Positions 18,401-25,658 of a DNA stretch of 64,000 nucleotides are shown here, piece by piece. The translations under genes and the position numbers were made by a program. The notes under the pieces were generated by a model. That model was given only the letters and a program-made list of their open reading frames with translations, did not search any database and was not told the DNA's origin. How positions within the stretch are numbered: position 1 is the stretch's first letter; the number at the start of each line of letters is the position of its first letter. Source of the DNA: Nocardia farcinica (lineage in GTDB: Bacteria; Actinomycetota; Actinomycetes; Mycobacteriales; Mycobacteriaceae); the NCBI RefSeq assembly GCF_001182745.1, contig NZ_LN868938.1:2604001-2668000 (forward strand), written 5' to 3'.

Positions 18401-20266
18401 TGTCAGGAACGGCAGCACTACACCCGCCCACGCCTGGAAACCGTCGTATACGCCGCCGAGGATTTCGGGCAGGTCGCTCAGCAGCGGCTTCAGCTCGGCC
18501 ATGTTCTCCCGCGCCTCACGGAAGAACTCCTTCAGCTCTTCTTGCCCCTCAGTGGATTTCAGGAACCGCGACATGCGTTCGGTGATTTCGTCGAGGGACC
18601 GCAACGTCTCCCCGTCATTGCCCGCCGCACGCATCAGCGACCGGACCGCCGAGCCCGTGTTGTAGAGGATGGTGCCCAGAGTCTTCGTCGACTCGATGCC
18701 TTCCTCCATCCACTTCTTCAGCGACCCGTCCGCCGCCGAACGCTGGATCAGATCGTTGAACCGCTCAGCCACGTCGCCGATCGCGGTGCCGAAGCGGGGG
18801 AAGAACTCCGACCCGACCGTGATGAGCTTGGTGACGGCGTTGGTCAGCGGCTCCGCGCCCTTGGCCGCGTTGGCGAACCCGACCGTCGTGTTGTCCAGTG
18901 CGGTCTTGAAATCGACCCGGTTGACGTCACTGGCCAGCGCCGACAACGACGCCCGGAGACCGCCGTTGATGGCGGTATTGATGCCCACCAGTCCATCCCG
19001 CAGCGTCGGCAACTGCCGATCGGCGAGCACGAGAATCGCCGGACCCATCCCGTTGGTCAACGCGTCCTGACTGGCCTTCCGTGCCTCCGTCCACGCCGGG
19101 CCGATCGACCGGATATCGGTCACCATCTGCCGAGCGTTCGGCGACAACTCCGCCAGCGCCATGTTCAGCTTGTCCTGCCCGCCCGAAGGCGCGTTCAACG
19201 CCTCCGTCGCGTCCCGCAGCTGCCGCAACGCGCTCGCCTCAGCCTGCCGTGCGGCGGCCACCTGCTCAGACCCCTCCACGCCGCGAGCGTTCGCCTCCGC
19301 GGTGTCCTGCGCCAGATCCTGTGTCGCTACCTGCTGTTGCCGCAGCCGCAGCACGGCCTGGTCGTAGGAGTTCTGGGCACGCTTTCGAGTGGTGGAGTCC
19401 GCCGTCGGATCGAACTGGACCTGCATCAGGCGCTTGCCGGCCTCTTCCACCGAGATGGCAGCGTCCTCAACGGAGAGCTTCTGCTCATCCAGGTCCATGT
19501 TCATGTCGCGGATCGAGCGCGACGCGTCCCGGTAGGCGTCGTTCAGCCCACGAGTAGCCGCTCGCGCCCGGTACTGCGCCTCTTCCACGTCCTCGAGGGC
19601 GTCACGCTGGTCGGTGACCGAATCAGCCGCATCATCGGATGCCGACTTCATAGCCTTGAACGCTGCCGGGATACCGGACATGCCGGTCGCCACGCTCGCG
19701 ATACCCGCCAGACCACCGAACCCGATCGCCGGAATCAAACTCACTGTGCGCGCCGCGGTGGCCGCCGCATCAGCAATCGCCAACAGGTCAGCAATCGCCC
19801 CGGCCGCGCCGATCACGCCGAGCACGGTCAAGTTCACCGACCCGGCCCGGCGCAGATCCGCCCCCAACCCCGCGACCCTCCCCCGCGCCCGAGCGAACGA
19901 CGGACCATCGACGTCAGGGCGAATCGTCCACCCCTCCCGCATCAGCTGCCGCAACGCCTCGATCTCCGCAGCCGCCGCCGCGGTGTCGGCACCTACGCGG
20001 AAGGTCTGGTTCTCCCGCGCCACCCGCTGCAACGCCGCCAACTCGGCTGCAGCAAGTCGCGTGTCGGCGTCCATCCGGAACGTCTGGTTGGCCCGGGCCA
20101 ACTCCTGCAACGCCCCGATCTCCGCAGCCGCAGACGAAGTGTCGGCACCGACCCGGACCTCCATCCGGAAGTCGTGCCGCCGCAACTCCGCCTCCGTCTC
20201 GGTGACGAAGTTCCGGAAGTTGGGCTTGATCTTGATTCCGGCGGAACCCGCGTCGTACTGAGGCAT
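15413..20266 (-). CDS. Phage tail tape-measure protein with NlpC-like and lytic transglycosylase-like domains
   Basis: 1,617 residues. Three imperfect 26-residue repeats at 39-117 (GADTSSAAAEIGALQ type) open the protein, followed by long coiled-coil helices, hydrophobic segments near 135-200 and 620-690, and the phage-typical phrases WLDGGEWVINRDSA and APLSNGEFIVNADAAARN. A cysteine peptidase-like domain with GTPYGGEFDCSGLISKL is near 1,090; a goose-lysozyme/SLT-like domain with QIQSESGGDPA (Glu near 1,435) and AVGLLQVIPGTFATY follows. Tape-measure length sets tail length; at about 0.15 nm per residue this predicts roughly 240 nm. Its ATG overlaps the small-terminase stop (TGATG). No other tail gene is present in the element. 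Confidence 0.9.
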   Translation of the reverse strand: MPQYDAGSAGIKIKPNFRNFVTETEAELRRHDFRMEVRVGADTSSAAAEIGALQELARANQTFRMDADTRLAAAELAALQRVARENQTFRVGADTAAAAAEIEALRQLMREGWTIRPDVDGPSFARARGRVAGLGADLRRAGSVNLTVLGVIGAAGAIADLLAIADAAATAARTVSLIPAIGFGGLAGIASVATGMSGIPAAFKAMKSASDDAADSVTDQRDALEDVEEAQYRARAATRGLNDAYRDASRSIRDMNMDLDEQKLSVEDAAISVEEAGKRLMQVQFDPTADSTTRKRAQNSYDQAVLRLRQQQVATQDLAQDTAEANARGVEGSEQVAAARQAEASALRQLRDATEALNAPSGGQDKLNMALAELSPNARQMVTDIRSIGPAWTEARKASQDALTNGMGPAILVLADRQLPTLRDGLVGINTAINGGLRASLSALASDVNRVDFKTALDNTTVGFANAAKGAEPLTNAVTKLITVGSEFFPRFGTAIGDVAERFNDLIQRSAADGSLKKWMEEGIESTKTLGTILYNTGSAVRSLMRAAGNDGETLRSLDEITERMSRFLKSTEGQEELKEFFREARENMAELKPLLSDLPEILGGVYDGFQAWAGVVLPFLTVAGDLLADHPDLVRDVVIAYLAVKTIGPIFDAVRGSIAGAGTAMANFRQGYGSAAQSAAGSAGMLGGALGAMGPLGVAALTLGVGAGLTYLTQKHAEAEEAARKQQAAVNDLRGTLDQQTGAITQETIANTTQKLEETGYLERAAGLGVSPHTFVRAGLGLDEAGKKAINDHITAIILEQMPMKRESEFEFEQVRLQTKLTDTEIAQALQGIPEAVKKYTDAVQELKDKGIPVADLAMLKDTMTDVGESAATLGGEMNGQNTATAEAREAWQRINETLKGTFTLTEQGKQRFDEMGISVQSVPDEKTIVIKDTTPENLARIRELQYEIRNNLDGTLTLIANTEQARADIRQFTEQPVTMKVNVEIARFAGIEARGTVQLPARAEGGQLPTTGPGTERRDGILGVAAATGAPMTWLDGGEWVINRDSAARYDRELAAINAGTFPRMAEGGVVGGSAQALEDYARSLAGTPYGGEFDCSGLISKLANVAAGLPPDTGRMSTANEGQWLAALGWQTGKGGPGAFRVGWVNDPNMPGGGHTAGTLPSGVNVESNGSAGVVYGGSAAGYNHPMFNQWAFLQMQATGASTTGVGGIGTGDTSGVTTQQVLYTQAPLPGRRSDQELQRLQGEAAVDAANSERNAVYANPNSTDADKLAADLKYQQAQNSLESSQKTTGSESTPPSLQGIFSRAGSILATGLLSAFGLENSILSESNPYNRAIGTALDFYSQKNGQLQQPEYSYTPKNLPSMVTTTTPQSAAPSNVPGTPEDLGTITVQGAAAYTPGAGVEQWRGLATQALIKEGFNPNQVDIMLAQIQSESGGDPAIVQQVIDVNSGGNEAVGLLQVIPGTFATYRDPALPNDRTHPYANMVAALRYYRARYGMDLSTMWGQGHGYRDGGWAIGPGGPRDDGFLAPLSNGEFIVNADAAARNAPLLEAINASSWSANRVDPNAFVAPTGATAAAGHDLSTTINARVADVDDLVELAERRAHAKAIGLMASLP

Positions 20267-20706
20267 CAGACGCCACCCTTCATCATCGTCAACCGCGGAT
20301 CACTCCCACCCGCTCCACGCCGCCGGGAGGTTTGTTCCACCGCCTCCTCGGCCCTACACACCTCCCACTGCAACGACCGCCGCGACATCGGCGTCAACCC
20401 ACACTCCCGCAACAGGTATCGGACCTCACTCGCCGCGTTCGTGCGAGCCGTCGGAGCTGTCGTCTCCGACCACACCAACTGCATCAACCGGGCGGCCATC
20501 ACCAGGGCGTGCCGATCACTCTCGGTCCACTCCGGAACCATCGGCGACGACCAGCAATCCGTCCACCACTCCAGCACCGCGGGATGCCATTGGGCATAGG
20601 CCGGCAACTCCGGCACCTGAGGATCCTCCACAGGAGTCAGAAACGCCCTGGTAGACGCCCGATTGCGACGGGCCCGAACGCTCGGGTGCTTCGGCAACGG
20701 CGGCAT
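20266..20706 (-). CDS. terS: Phage terminase small subunit-like protein
   Basis: 146 residues from ATG 20706 (GTG 20715 is an alternative). The pattern ELPAYAQWHPAVLEWWTDCW, SPMVPEWTESDRHALV and ASEVRYLLRECGLTPMSRRS then LQWEV is the actinophage small-terminase signature (WW..W, D..L, E-R followed by GLTPxxRRxLQW). TerS recognises the packaging site and directs the large subunit to cut. The large subunit is absent, as in PICIs that redirect a helper's packaging motor. Stop overlaps the tape-measure start, so the two are translated together. Confidence 0.75.
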   Translation of the reverse strand: MPPLPKHPSVRARRNRASTRAFLTPVEDPQVPELPAYAQWHPAVLEWWTDCWSSPMVPEWTESDRHALVMAARLMQLVWSETTAPTARTNAASEVRYLLRECGLTPMSRRSLQWEVCRAEEAVEQTSRRRGAGGSDPRLTMMKGGV

Positions 20707-20783
20707 CAGCCCCACACCCCCCGTAGACCCTGGGATGCGTACGGCAGGGAATCTGCAGAGCGTCCCGATGCTCGGCTGGTGGC

Positions 20784-20804
20784 GGGGAGGGGGGTGGGTG
20801 GGGG
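20784..20804 (+). other. Strong G-quadruplex motif upstream of terS
   Basis: Runs of 4, 6, 3 and 5 guanines separated by single A or T bases, in the 147-bp spacer between the 63-aa gene and terS. On the template side of the minus-strand operon transcript. Role unknown; closeness to terS makes a packaging or regulatory role worth testing. Confidence 0.6.
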
Positions 20805-20853
20805 TGTGGTCGTGCTGGTGGGCTGGTGGATGGCCGGTACCTGGGGCATAGGG

Positions 20854-21045
20854 TCAGCCCTCCAGGTCGATCACGCGCTGCTCAAGGTCGTGGACGACGT
20901 CGAGCAGCGCGCGCCAAGCCGGACCTGGGTCCACTCGGGCCCCGTATGGGGTGGCGTCGGACCAGAGCTTGCGCAGTGACGCGGTGAGCGGCGGCAAAGT
21001 AGCGTCGGCGTTGGCCTTGGTGCTGCTGTTGAATGTGTCGGGCAT
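20854..21045 (-). CDS. Small hypothetical protein of the satellite
   Basis: 63 residues, ATG behind AAGGAG with 8-nt spacing. Sequence includes LPPLTASLRKLWSDATPYGA and a C-terminal amphipathic helix ALLDVVHDLEQRVIDLE. No recognised domain. Lies between the coiled-coil gene and terS in the same operon direction. Confidence 0.55.
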   Translation of the reverse strand: MPDTFNSSTKANADATLPPLTASLRKLWSDATPYGARVDPGPAWRALLDVVHDLEQRVIDLEG

Positions 21046-21078
21046 TGCAATGCTCCTTCGGTTTGATGCTGGCTCAGC

Positions 21079-22008
21079 TCAGCGGGTGAGTTCGGCGGCG
21101 CTGGTGGGCCAGTCACGCGCGGGTTGGAACACCGGTTCGCCGGTGACGCCGTTGCGGGGTGCCATGCGCCTCATATCGCTCTGGGTACGGGGGTGTTCCA
21201 GCTTCTTGCTGATGTGGGTGCGGCGCGCTTCGCTGCGGTCGGTCCACAGCTGTTCGATCTGGCGTTCGGTGGGAACCCATAGTTGCGCGTCGCTGTTGCA
21301 GATCAGCCACTTGAGTTGGAGCGGTCCGGGTTCAGGCCAGGGGCCGCGGTCGTGGGATCCATTTCGCCAGCCGGGGAACACCTCGTCGAGGTTTGCGATG
21401 AAGTGGTCGTTGGCGAGTTCATCGCGGCAGTGAGCGTTGCGTCCACGCTCCACGATGTGGTGTGACACGTAGTGCTGCAGGACGTGCAGTTGGGCATCGC
21501 GGATCTCGCGGTAGCGTCGCCAGATGTCGTCGAGCTGTCCGAAGGCTGCGATTGCTTCGGCGCCGGCGCGGATGGCTTCGTCGGCAGTCTGGGTGTCGCG
21601 GAGGGTGGTCGCGGGTGCCTGAGCTTCGTCGATGAGGTTGGTCAGCTGGCCGTTCAGGTGGGTCAGCAGTTGGTCGACGCTGGCGGTGATGATCTGTTTG
21701 CAGCGGGCAAGGGCTTGGTCGCGGAGATTGTCGAACGCGACGTATGCGGCTTTCTGGTCGGCGACGGCCTTTTCGTGCTCGGCCATGCGCTTGACGTAGT
21801 CCTCGGGGATCTCGCCCGCGGTCAGGACGTTTTGGATTTCGGCTGGCGCGCCGGATGGTTGCGGGGTGTGTTCGTCCCGGCGGCGGATTGCCTGCTCCGC
21901 GATCGCGAGCGCGTTGGTGTATCCGTCGAGAGCTTCGACGGCGGTGCGGAGGGCGGGGTTTCGGAGTTCGCCGCGGAGTCGGAGCATGCTCATGTTGATG
22001 GCGCTCAT
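21079..22008 (-). CDS. Coiled-coil hypothetical protein of the satellite
   Basis: 309 residues, mostly helical with coiled-coil character between about 60 and 160 (for example RMAEHEKAVADQKAAYVAFD). Contains FPGWRNG and WLICNSDAQLWVPTERQ in the C-terminal half. I do not recognise the family. Start overlaps the preceding 62-aa gene by 4 bp (ATGA), so it belongs to the same translational unit. Confidence 0.7.
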   Translation of the reverse strand: MSAINMSMLRLRGELRNPALRTAVEALDGYTNALAIAEQAIRRRDEHTPQPSGAPAEIQNVLTAGEIPEDYVKRMAEHEKAVADQKAAYVAFDNLRDQALARCKQIITASVDQLLTHLNGQLTNLIDEAQAPATTLRDTQTADEAIRAGAEAIAAFGQLDDIWRRYREIRDAQLHVLQHYVSHHIVERGRNAHCRDELANDHFIANLDEVFPGWRNGSHDRGPWPEPGPLQLKWLICNSDAQLWVPTERQIEQLWTDRSEARRTHISKKLEHPRTQSDMRRMAPRNGVTGEPVFQPARDWPTSAAELTR

Positions 22009-22193
22009 CGGTGGCTCCCGTCGTTGCGGGTGAATCGGTGAGCGGCTTGCTTGAGTTCGCCGGCGGGCTCCTCGGGTGGGCGTGCTTCGGCGATGAATGC
22101 GGCGAATTCGCCGGGGCTGAGGGAGCTGACGTATTCGACTACGGCGTCCCTCAGGCGGTCCAGGGGCGAGATGGAGGGCAGTGGGTGGCTCAT
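22005..22193 (-). CDS. Small hypothetical protein, coupled to 21079-22008
   Basis: 62 residues from the ATG at 22193 (MSHPLPSISPLDRLRDAVVE). Contains YVSSLSPGEFAAFIAEARPP. The upstream extension of the frame is Pro/Arg-rich and not protein-like. Overlaps the next gene by 4 bp. No family recognised. Confidence 0.55.
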   Translation of the reverse strand: MSHPLPSISPLDRLRDAVVEYVSSLSPGEFAAFIAEARPPEEPAGELKQAAHRFTRNDGSHR

Positions 22194-22245
22194 GGATCGA
22201 GCGTGCGCCACCGAGGTGTGTGGCACGTTCCGTGTGGGGAATCGA

Positions 22246-22578
22246 TTAGGCGGCGTTGCGGGCTTGCGCGTATTCCTCAACGGTGGCGCGGTTGAAGATC
22301 CATGTGCGGCCGACGCGTATTCCGTCCAGGTCGTTGGCGATCTTGCGGACCCATCGGGGTGAGCATCCGAGGATGGCGGCGGCGGTGTTGGTGCTGATTT
22401 CGTCGCTGTGGATGCGGGGGTCGGGTTGGTCTGCGGGGCCTTGGCTGATTTCGGTGTGGAGTCGTTCGTACAGGTGTCGGATGGGTCCGGCGATGGGTGC
22501 TCCGTTGTGTTGACGTCGGCGGTAGACCTCGGCGACGCAGTGGTAGGCAGCTCGGACTTCCCGGTCGCTGATGTTCAT
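22246..22578 (-). CDS. HTH (excisionase/MerR-fold) DNA-binding protein
   Basis: 110 residues with a very strong ribosome site (GGAGGAAGGAG) before ATG. The C-terminal half has the HTH_17 pattern: STNTAAAILGCSPRWVRKIA, then DGIRVGRTWIFNRATVEEYA. N-terminal half is helical, with a CVAEVYRRRQ segment. Probably a small regulator or replication accessory of the satellite; distinct from the Xis-like gene at 25748. Confidence 0.7.
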   Translation of the reverse strand: MNISDREVRAAYHCVAEVYRRRQHNGAPIAGPIRHLYERLHTEISQGPADQPDPRIHSDEISTNTAAAILGCSPRWVRKIANDLDGIRVGRTWIFNRATVEEYAQARNAA

Positions 22579-22738
22579 GACGTACTCCTTCCTCCGGGTA
22601 GTGGGTAGTCAAATAGTGAAATTGCAGGTCGCGAACGGCCATCCCGATGCGGAGCAGCGCCCGCCGAGGGAACCAGGCGACACGGTTGGCCGACGAGGAG
22701 ACGTTCAAGTTGAACGTCTCCTCGTCGTCCTGGCTCAT
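22277..22738 (-). CDS. Questionable ORF overlapping the HTH gene
   Basis: Starts by ATGA overlap with the stop of the AAA ATPase gene. The first 50 residues look protein-like (MSQDDEETFNLNVSSSANRV, then RALLRIGMAVRDLQFHY), but after 22578 it is only the shifted reading of the HTH gene, Arg/Pro/His-rich. Either a short gene whose stop has been lost, or a truly overlapping gene. Low confidence beyond about residue 55. Confidence 0.3.
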   Translation of the reverse strand: MSQDDEETFNLNVSSSANRVAWFPRRALLRIGMAVRDLQFHYLTTHYPEEGVRHEHQRPGSPSCLPLRRRGLPPTSTQRSTHRRTHPTPVRTTPHRNQPRPRRPTRPPHPQRRNQHQHRRRHPRMLTPMGPQDRQRPGRNTRRPHMDLQPRHR

Positions 22739-24096
22739 GACTCTCCGTCCTGTTCGCGCCATGCTTTGAGCGCCTTGTACGCCCGATCGCTGCCCCAGCC
22801 CATCCGCTCCTGCACATCGCGCTTGGATCTCGGGGGCGGGTCCAACTTGCTCAGTTCCACCACATCGCCCGCGAGGTTGCCGCCGCTGTTGAACTGGCCG
22901 AGGATGTCGAAGCTCGGCGGTTGGTCTCCCTCACGTGGGGCGTGTATGACCGCCTCGAGCAGGCCATCGGCCGCGTGCGGGCGCAACTCGAAACGTCCGG
23001 CCACCGGTTCACGACCGACCGGGCAGTGCTGGCGCACCCCGCCGTGGCGGTCCTTGTTCACCGTCAGCCACGCCGAGCCGCCCTTGCCGGGGGTGAATGC
23101 CTCCTGGACTGTCGCGCGCAGCGAAACACCGCCGATCGCGCGCCGCTTGGCCGTGGTGCCACCCGGGCCCAGCTTGCGCGACTCGGCGCCCTTCGCCAGA
23201 TGGTCGATGACCAGCACCGCGGCGCCAGTCTTGCTCAGCGGCTTGAGCACCGCCGAGTTCGCGGTGGTGTACTCGTCGGCCGAGTTCGACGATGAGCCGA
23301 ACAGCGGCAGCAGTTCGCCGAGGGAATCGAGCACGACGACATCGGGGGCCCACAGGTGCATGTCGGCGATGATCGCGAGCAAGTGCGTTCGGCTGTCCGG
23401 TTCGACGTAGAGGAACCGCTCCCGGTCGGCCAGGACGGACGGGCCAGTACCGAGCGCGAGCAGCCGCGACACCGTGGCCACCGCGCCGTTGTGGTCCAGG
23501 TCGATCACCAGCACGCGGCCGTGGCCGTGCTCGGAGAGGACTTCACGCGCGGCGGTCAGCGCGACCCAGGTCTTGCCGGACTCCGGGTCACCGAACAGCG
23601 CGTTGACCTCCCCGGCGTAGAACAGCGCTCGGGCGTCGGTCCGGGTTCCGTAGACCGGCTGCGGGGGCTCGGGCAAGGTGCCGTCGAGCAGGGCGGCCAC
23701 GTCGAAGTACCGTCCATAGTCCATGGCCCTCTCCCGGTCCTGGTCCGGTCCGGGACCAGGACCGGACCAGTCCGGCGCGCGGTCCTGACCGGCATCGGGT
23801 TCCAGGACCACGACGGCTGCCCCTTTCTGCTGGTCAGAAGCGCTATTGCGCCGCGTGGTCCTGGTCCTGCCCCTATAGGGTTCAGGACCAGGACCACTGG
23901 CGGTCCAGGAAAGGTCCCGACGACGGGCGCGTTCCTCCCGAATCTGCTCGCGATAGGCCGCTTGACAGCTGAAACACACCGCGTCGTAGACGGCATGGTC
24001 GTAGCAGTGCGCGGTGGGTTCCGGCTGCCGCACATGCGCGGCGCCCGAAGGCGCGGCCGGTGTGGCCGCGCCTTGGGTGTGTCGGTAGTCGCTCAA
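22735..24096 (-). CDS. AAA/RecA-fold ATPase, probable replication protein (RepA-like)
   Basis: 453 residues. Walker A GDPESGKT at 169-176, Walker B VVVLDSLGEL at 253-262, and HLAKGAE and TVQEAF further on fit the AAA_25/RepA-type hexameric helicase group used by plasmids and phages. A CxxxxxxxxxCxxC cluster (CYDHAVYDAVCFSC, residues 31-44) may bind zinc. Residues 67-120 are Gly/Pro/Arg-rich and correspond exactly to the iteron-like inverted repeats in the DNA, so this linker may exist to accommodate an origin. C-terminal winged-helix-like segment RSKRDVQERMGWGSDRAYKA. ATGA-coupled at both ends. Confidence 0.8.
   Translation of the reverse strand: MSDYRHTQGAATPAAPSGAAHVRQPEPTAHCYDHAVYDAVCFSCQAAYREQIREERARRRDLSWTASGPGPEPYRGRTRTTRRNSASDQQKGAAVVVLEPDAGQDRAPDWSGPGPGPDQDRERAMDYGRYFDVAALLDGTLPEPPQPVYGTRTDARALFYAGEVNALFGDPESGKTWVALTAAREVLSEHGHGRVLVIDLDHNGAVATVSRLLALGTGPSVLADRERFLYVEPDSRTHLLAIIADMHLWAPDVVVLDSLGELLPLFGSSSNSADEYTTANSAVLKPLSKTGAAVLVIDHLAKGAESRKLGPGGTTAKRRAIGGVSLRATVQEAFTPGKGGSAWLTVNKDRHGGVRQHCPVGREPVAGRFELRPHAADGLLEAVIHAPREGDQPPSFDILGQFNSGGNLAGDVVELSKLDPPPRSKRDVQERMGWGSDRAYKALKAWREQDGES
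23736..23897. other. Iteron-like inverted repeats inside the AAA ATPase gene, candidate origin
   Basis: GGTCCTGGTCC (23736-23746), 6-bp centre, GGACCAGGACC (23753-23763): perfect 11-bp arms. Then GTGGTCCTGGTCCTG (23855-23869), 13-bp centre with CCCTATAGGG, and CAGGACCAGGACCAC (23883-23897): perfect 15-bp arms. Between them lie partial copies (GGACCAGTCC, GGTCCTGACC, CCAGGACCAC). All share the unit GGACCAG or its complement. Repeats for an initiator inside the initiator gene are known from lambda-type phages; function here is inferred. Confidence 0.65.
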
Positions 24097-24443
24097 CGGC
24101 CACCGCCGAACTCGTCAGCATCCTGTCTGGTCCTGAACTGTTCCGTCACGAACTGCCCGAGAGTGCCGTCCGTCGCATCGAGGACGGCCAGCAACCCCGC
24201 CACGACTTCGGTCGTCATCAATCCCAGCGCGTAGCGCACGACAGCATCCGCGGCGACTTCATCGACGCCGGCCAGCCAGCTCCCGCCAACCTCCTGCACC
24301 TTGTCGGCATCCCGCGCTACAGCCGCCAACCGGAACACCAGCGACACAGCTTCAGCGCGAACCTCATGCACATCGAGCACCACGTCCCGCTTCCCTCGGC
24401 CGAAGAACACGGATTCGGCACCGCTCCGCATCTGCTGAGTCAC
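24093..24443 (-). CDS. Hypothetical protein, paralog of 24440-24790
   Basis: 116 residues. The segment VVLDVHEVRAEAVSLVFRLA then AAVARDADKV, and ALGLMTTEVVAGLLAVLDAT align with VLYIPAIQEAAATLVYKHAA, VAEDSDAL, and ALTLLTQDVVAPMLAVIHEL of the next gene. Same length and layout, so the pair is a tandem duplication. ATGA-coupled to both neighbours. Function unknown. Confidence 0.65.
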   Translation of the reverse strand: MTQQMRSGAESVFFGRGKRDVVLDVHEVRAEAVSLVFRLAAVARDADKVQEVGGSWLAGVDEVAADAVVRYALGLMTTEVVAGLLAVLDATDGTLGQFVTEQFRTRQDADEFGGGR

Positions 24444-24790
24444 TGCCCACCGCCAAGGGTGTTGACCGCGGCGTCGCGGAGCTCGACGAGCTTCGCCCGC
24501 ATCTGGTCGGCGACCGCGGGCGCCAACTCGTGGATGACGGCGAGCATCGGCGCGACGACGTCCTGGGTCAGCAGCGTCAGGGCCGCCGCGGCGACGTAGC
24601 CCGCGGTGTCGTGGTCGAGTTCACAGGGCCATTCGAGCGTCAGGCGGGCCAGAGCGTCACTGTCCTCGGCCACGGCCGCGTGCTTGTAGACGAGCGTGGC
24701 CGCGGCTTCCTGGATCGCGGGGATGTAGAGGACACCGAACGGCATTCCGTCTTCGTCCGTGATCATGACGGTGTCGTTGTTGTCGGTCAT
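24440..24790 (-). CDS. Hypothetical protein, paralog of 24093-24443
   Basis: 116 residues from the ATG at 24790 (MTDNNDTVMITDEDGMPFGV); an upstream in-frame start is unlikely because 24790 overlaps the preceding stop (ATGA). Helical Ala-rich protein clearly related to its downstream neighbour, diverged to perhaps a third identity. Function unknown. Confidence 0.65.
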   Translation of the reverse strand: MTDNNDTVMITDEDGMPFGVLYIPAIQEAAATLVYKHAAVAEDSDALARLTLEWPCELDHDTAGYVAAAALTLLTQDVVAPMLAVIHELAPAVADQMRAKLVELRDAAVNTLGGGQ

Positions 24791-25140
24791 CGTGTGGCGC
24801 CTTTCGTCGGGTCGGTGGGTTGCAGGACGGCGCGGGCGAGGCGGATGGACTCGATCCACGCGGATTCGACTTCCGGCCAGGGGGCTTCGGTGGTGCCGGT
24901 GAGTCGCTGTCGCGCGGCTTCAAGCTGGGCGCGGCGGGCGCGCTCCTGCCATTCCTGTTCGGTGAGTGGGTTAGGTCGGGGCCGCGGTGGCGGAACGGGC
25001 TGGTCGCCGAGGTGCCGTTTCCAGACCTGTCGGACGTCGGCGGGGCTGGTGATCGCGCGGCCCAGGCTCGGGGCGACGAGCCGGGCCCCCCGGCCGCGGG
25101 TGTCCCGCGGCCGGGGGATGTTGCTGTGCGGGGGTGTCAT
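24787..25140 (-). CDS. Hypothetical Arg/Pro-rich protein
   Basis: 117 residues, ATG at 25140 overlapping the stop of the preceding gene. N-terminal basic and proline-rich (MTPPHSNIPRPRDTRGRGAR); helical C-terminal half with LTEQEWQERARRAQLEAARQ. No family recognised; basic N-terminus could contact nucleic acid (inference). Confidence 0.55.
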   Translation of the reverse strand: MTPPHSNIPRPRDTRGRGARLVAPSLGRAITSPADVRQVWKRHLGDQPVPPPRPRPNPLTEQEWQERARRAQLEAARQRLTGTTEAPWPEVESAWIESIRLARAVLQPTDPTKGATR

Positions 25141-25658
25141 TCCCGCCCCTCGATGAGGTCGGCGAAGTGCTTCAGATCGGCGGCCAGGCGGCGGGCCTCC
25201 CACGGGGTCAACCGCAACCCGAGATCCTTGGCGCCGCCGCGGAGGGAGATCAGGACCAGTGCTTCGGTGTCGCCCGCCCGGAGTTGGGCGCCGGTGTCGA
25301 CGATGGTCGGCAATCCCGCGCCCCATCGGTCCCGGTTGAGGGCGATCGACCGGTCCGTCGACCAGCAGCTCCGGTCGACGGGCAGCTCGTCGTCGTGGCG
25401 GTTGGGGTTGTCGCACCAGGGCGGGCACGGCCGGATCGGGTCGGGGACGAGCCGGTCGACGCCGACGACGAGGGGCTGGGCGATGCCGTCCACGCGGATG
25501 CGAGCGAACCCGTCGCTGCCGATGTGGTCGAGGACGCCGGAGAGGTGGCCGCCGTCGAGCTTGCCGTCCAGGCTGATGGTGGGCAGCCGGACGGGATCAC
25601 CGGGGTTGAACGCCCCATGGTTGGGGTTGTCGGGGAGCTCGGGTACTGTGTGGGACAT
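25137..25658 (-). CDS. DUF6907-like hypothetical protein
   Basis: 173 residues from ATG 25658. A Cys/His motif CPPWCDNPNRHDDE near residue 78, followed by LTPWEARRLAADLKHFADLI at the C-terminus, is the pattern seen in DUF6907-type proteins of actinobacterial mobile elements. First large gene after Xis in the early operon; function unknown. Confidence 0.65.
   Translation of the reverse strand: MSHTVPELPDNPNHGAFNPGDPVRLPTISLDGKLDGGHLSGVLDHIGSDGFARIRVDGIAQPLVVGVDRLVPDPIRPCPPWCDNPNRHDDELPVDRSCWSTDRSIALNRDRWGAGLPTIVDTGAQLRAGDTEALVLISLRGGAKDLGLRLTPWEARRLAADLKHFADLIEGRE

Noticed and set aside
15740..20599. A 1,600-codon open frame on the plus strand opposite the tape-measure gene
   Set aside because: His/Arg/Gln-rich text without domains; it is the high-GC antisense shadow of the tape-measure gene.
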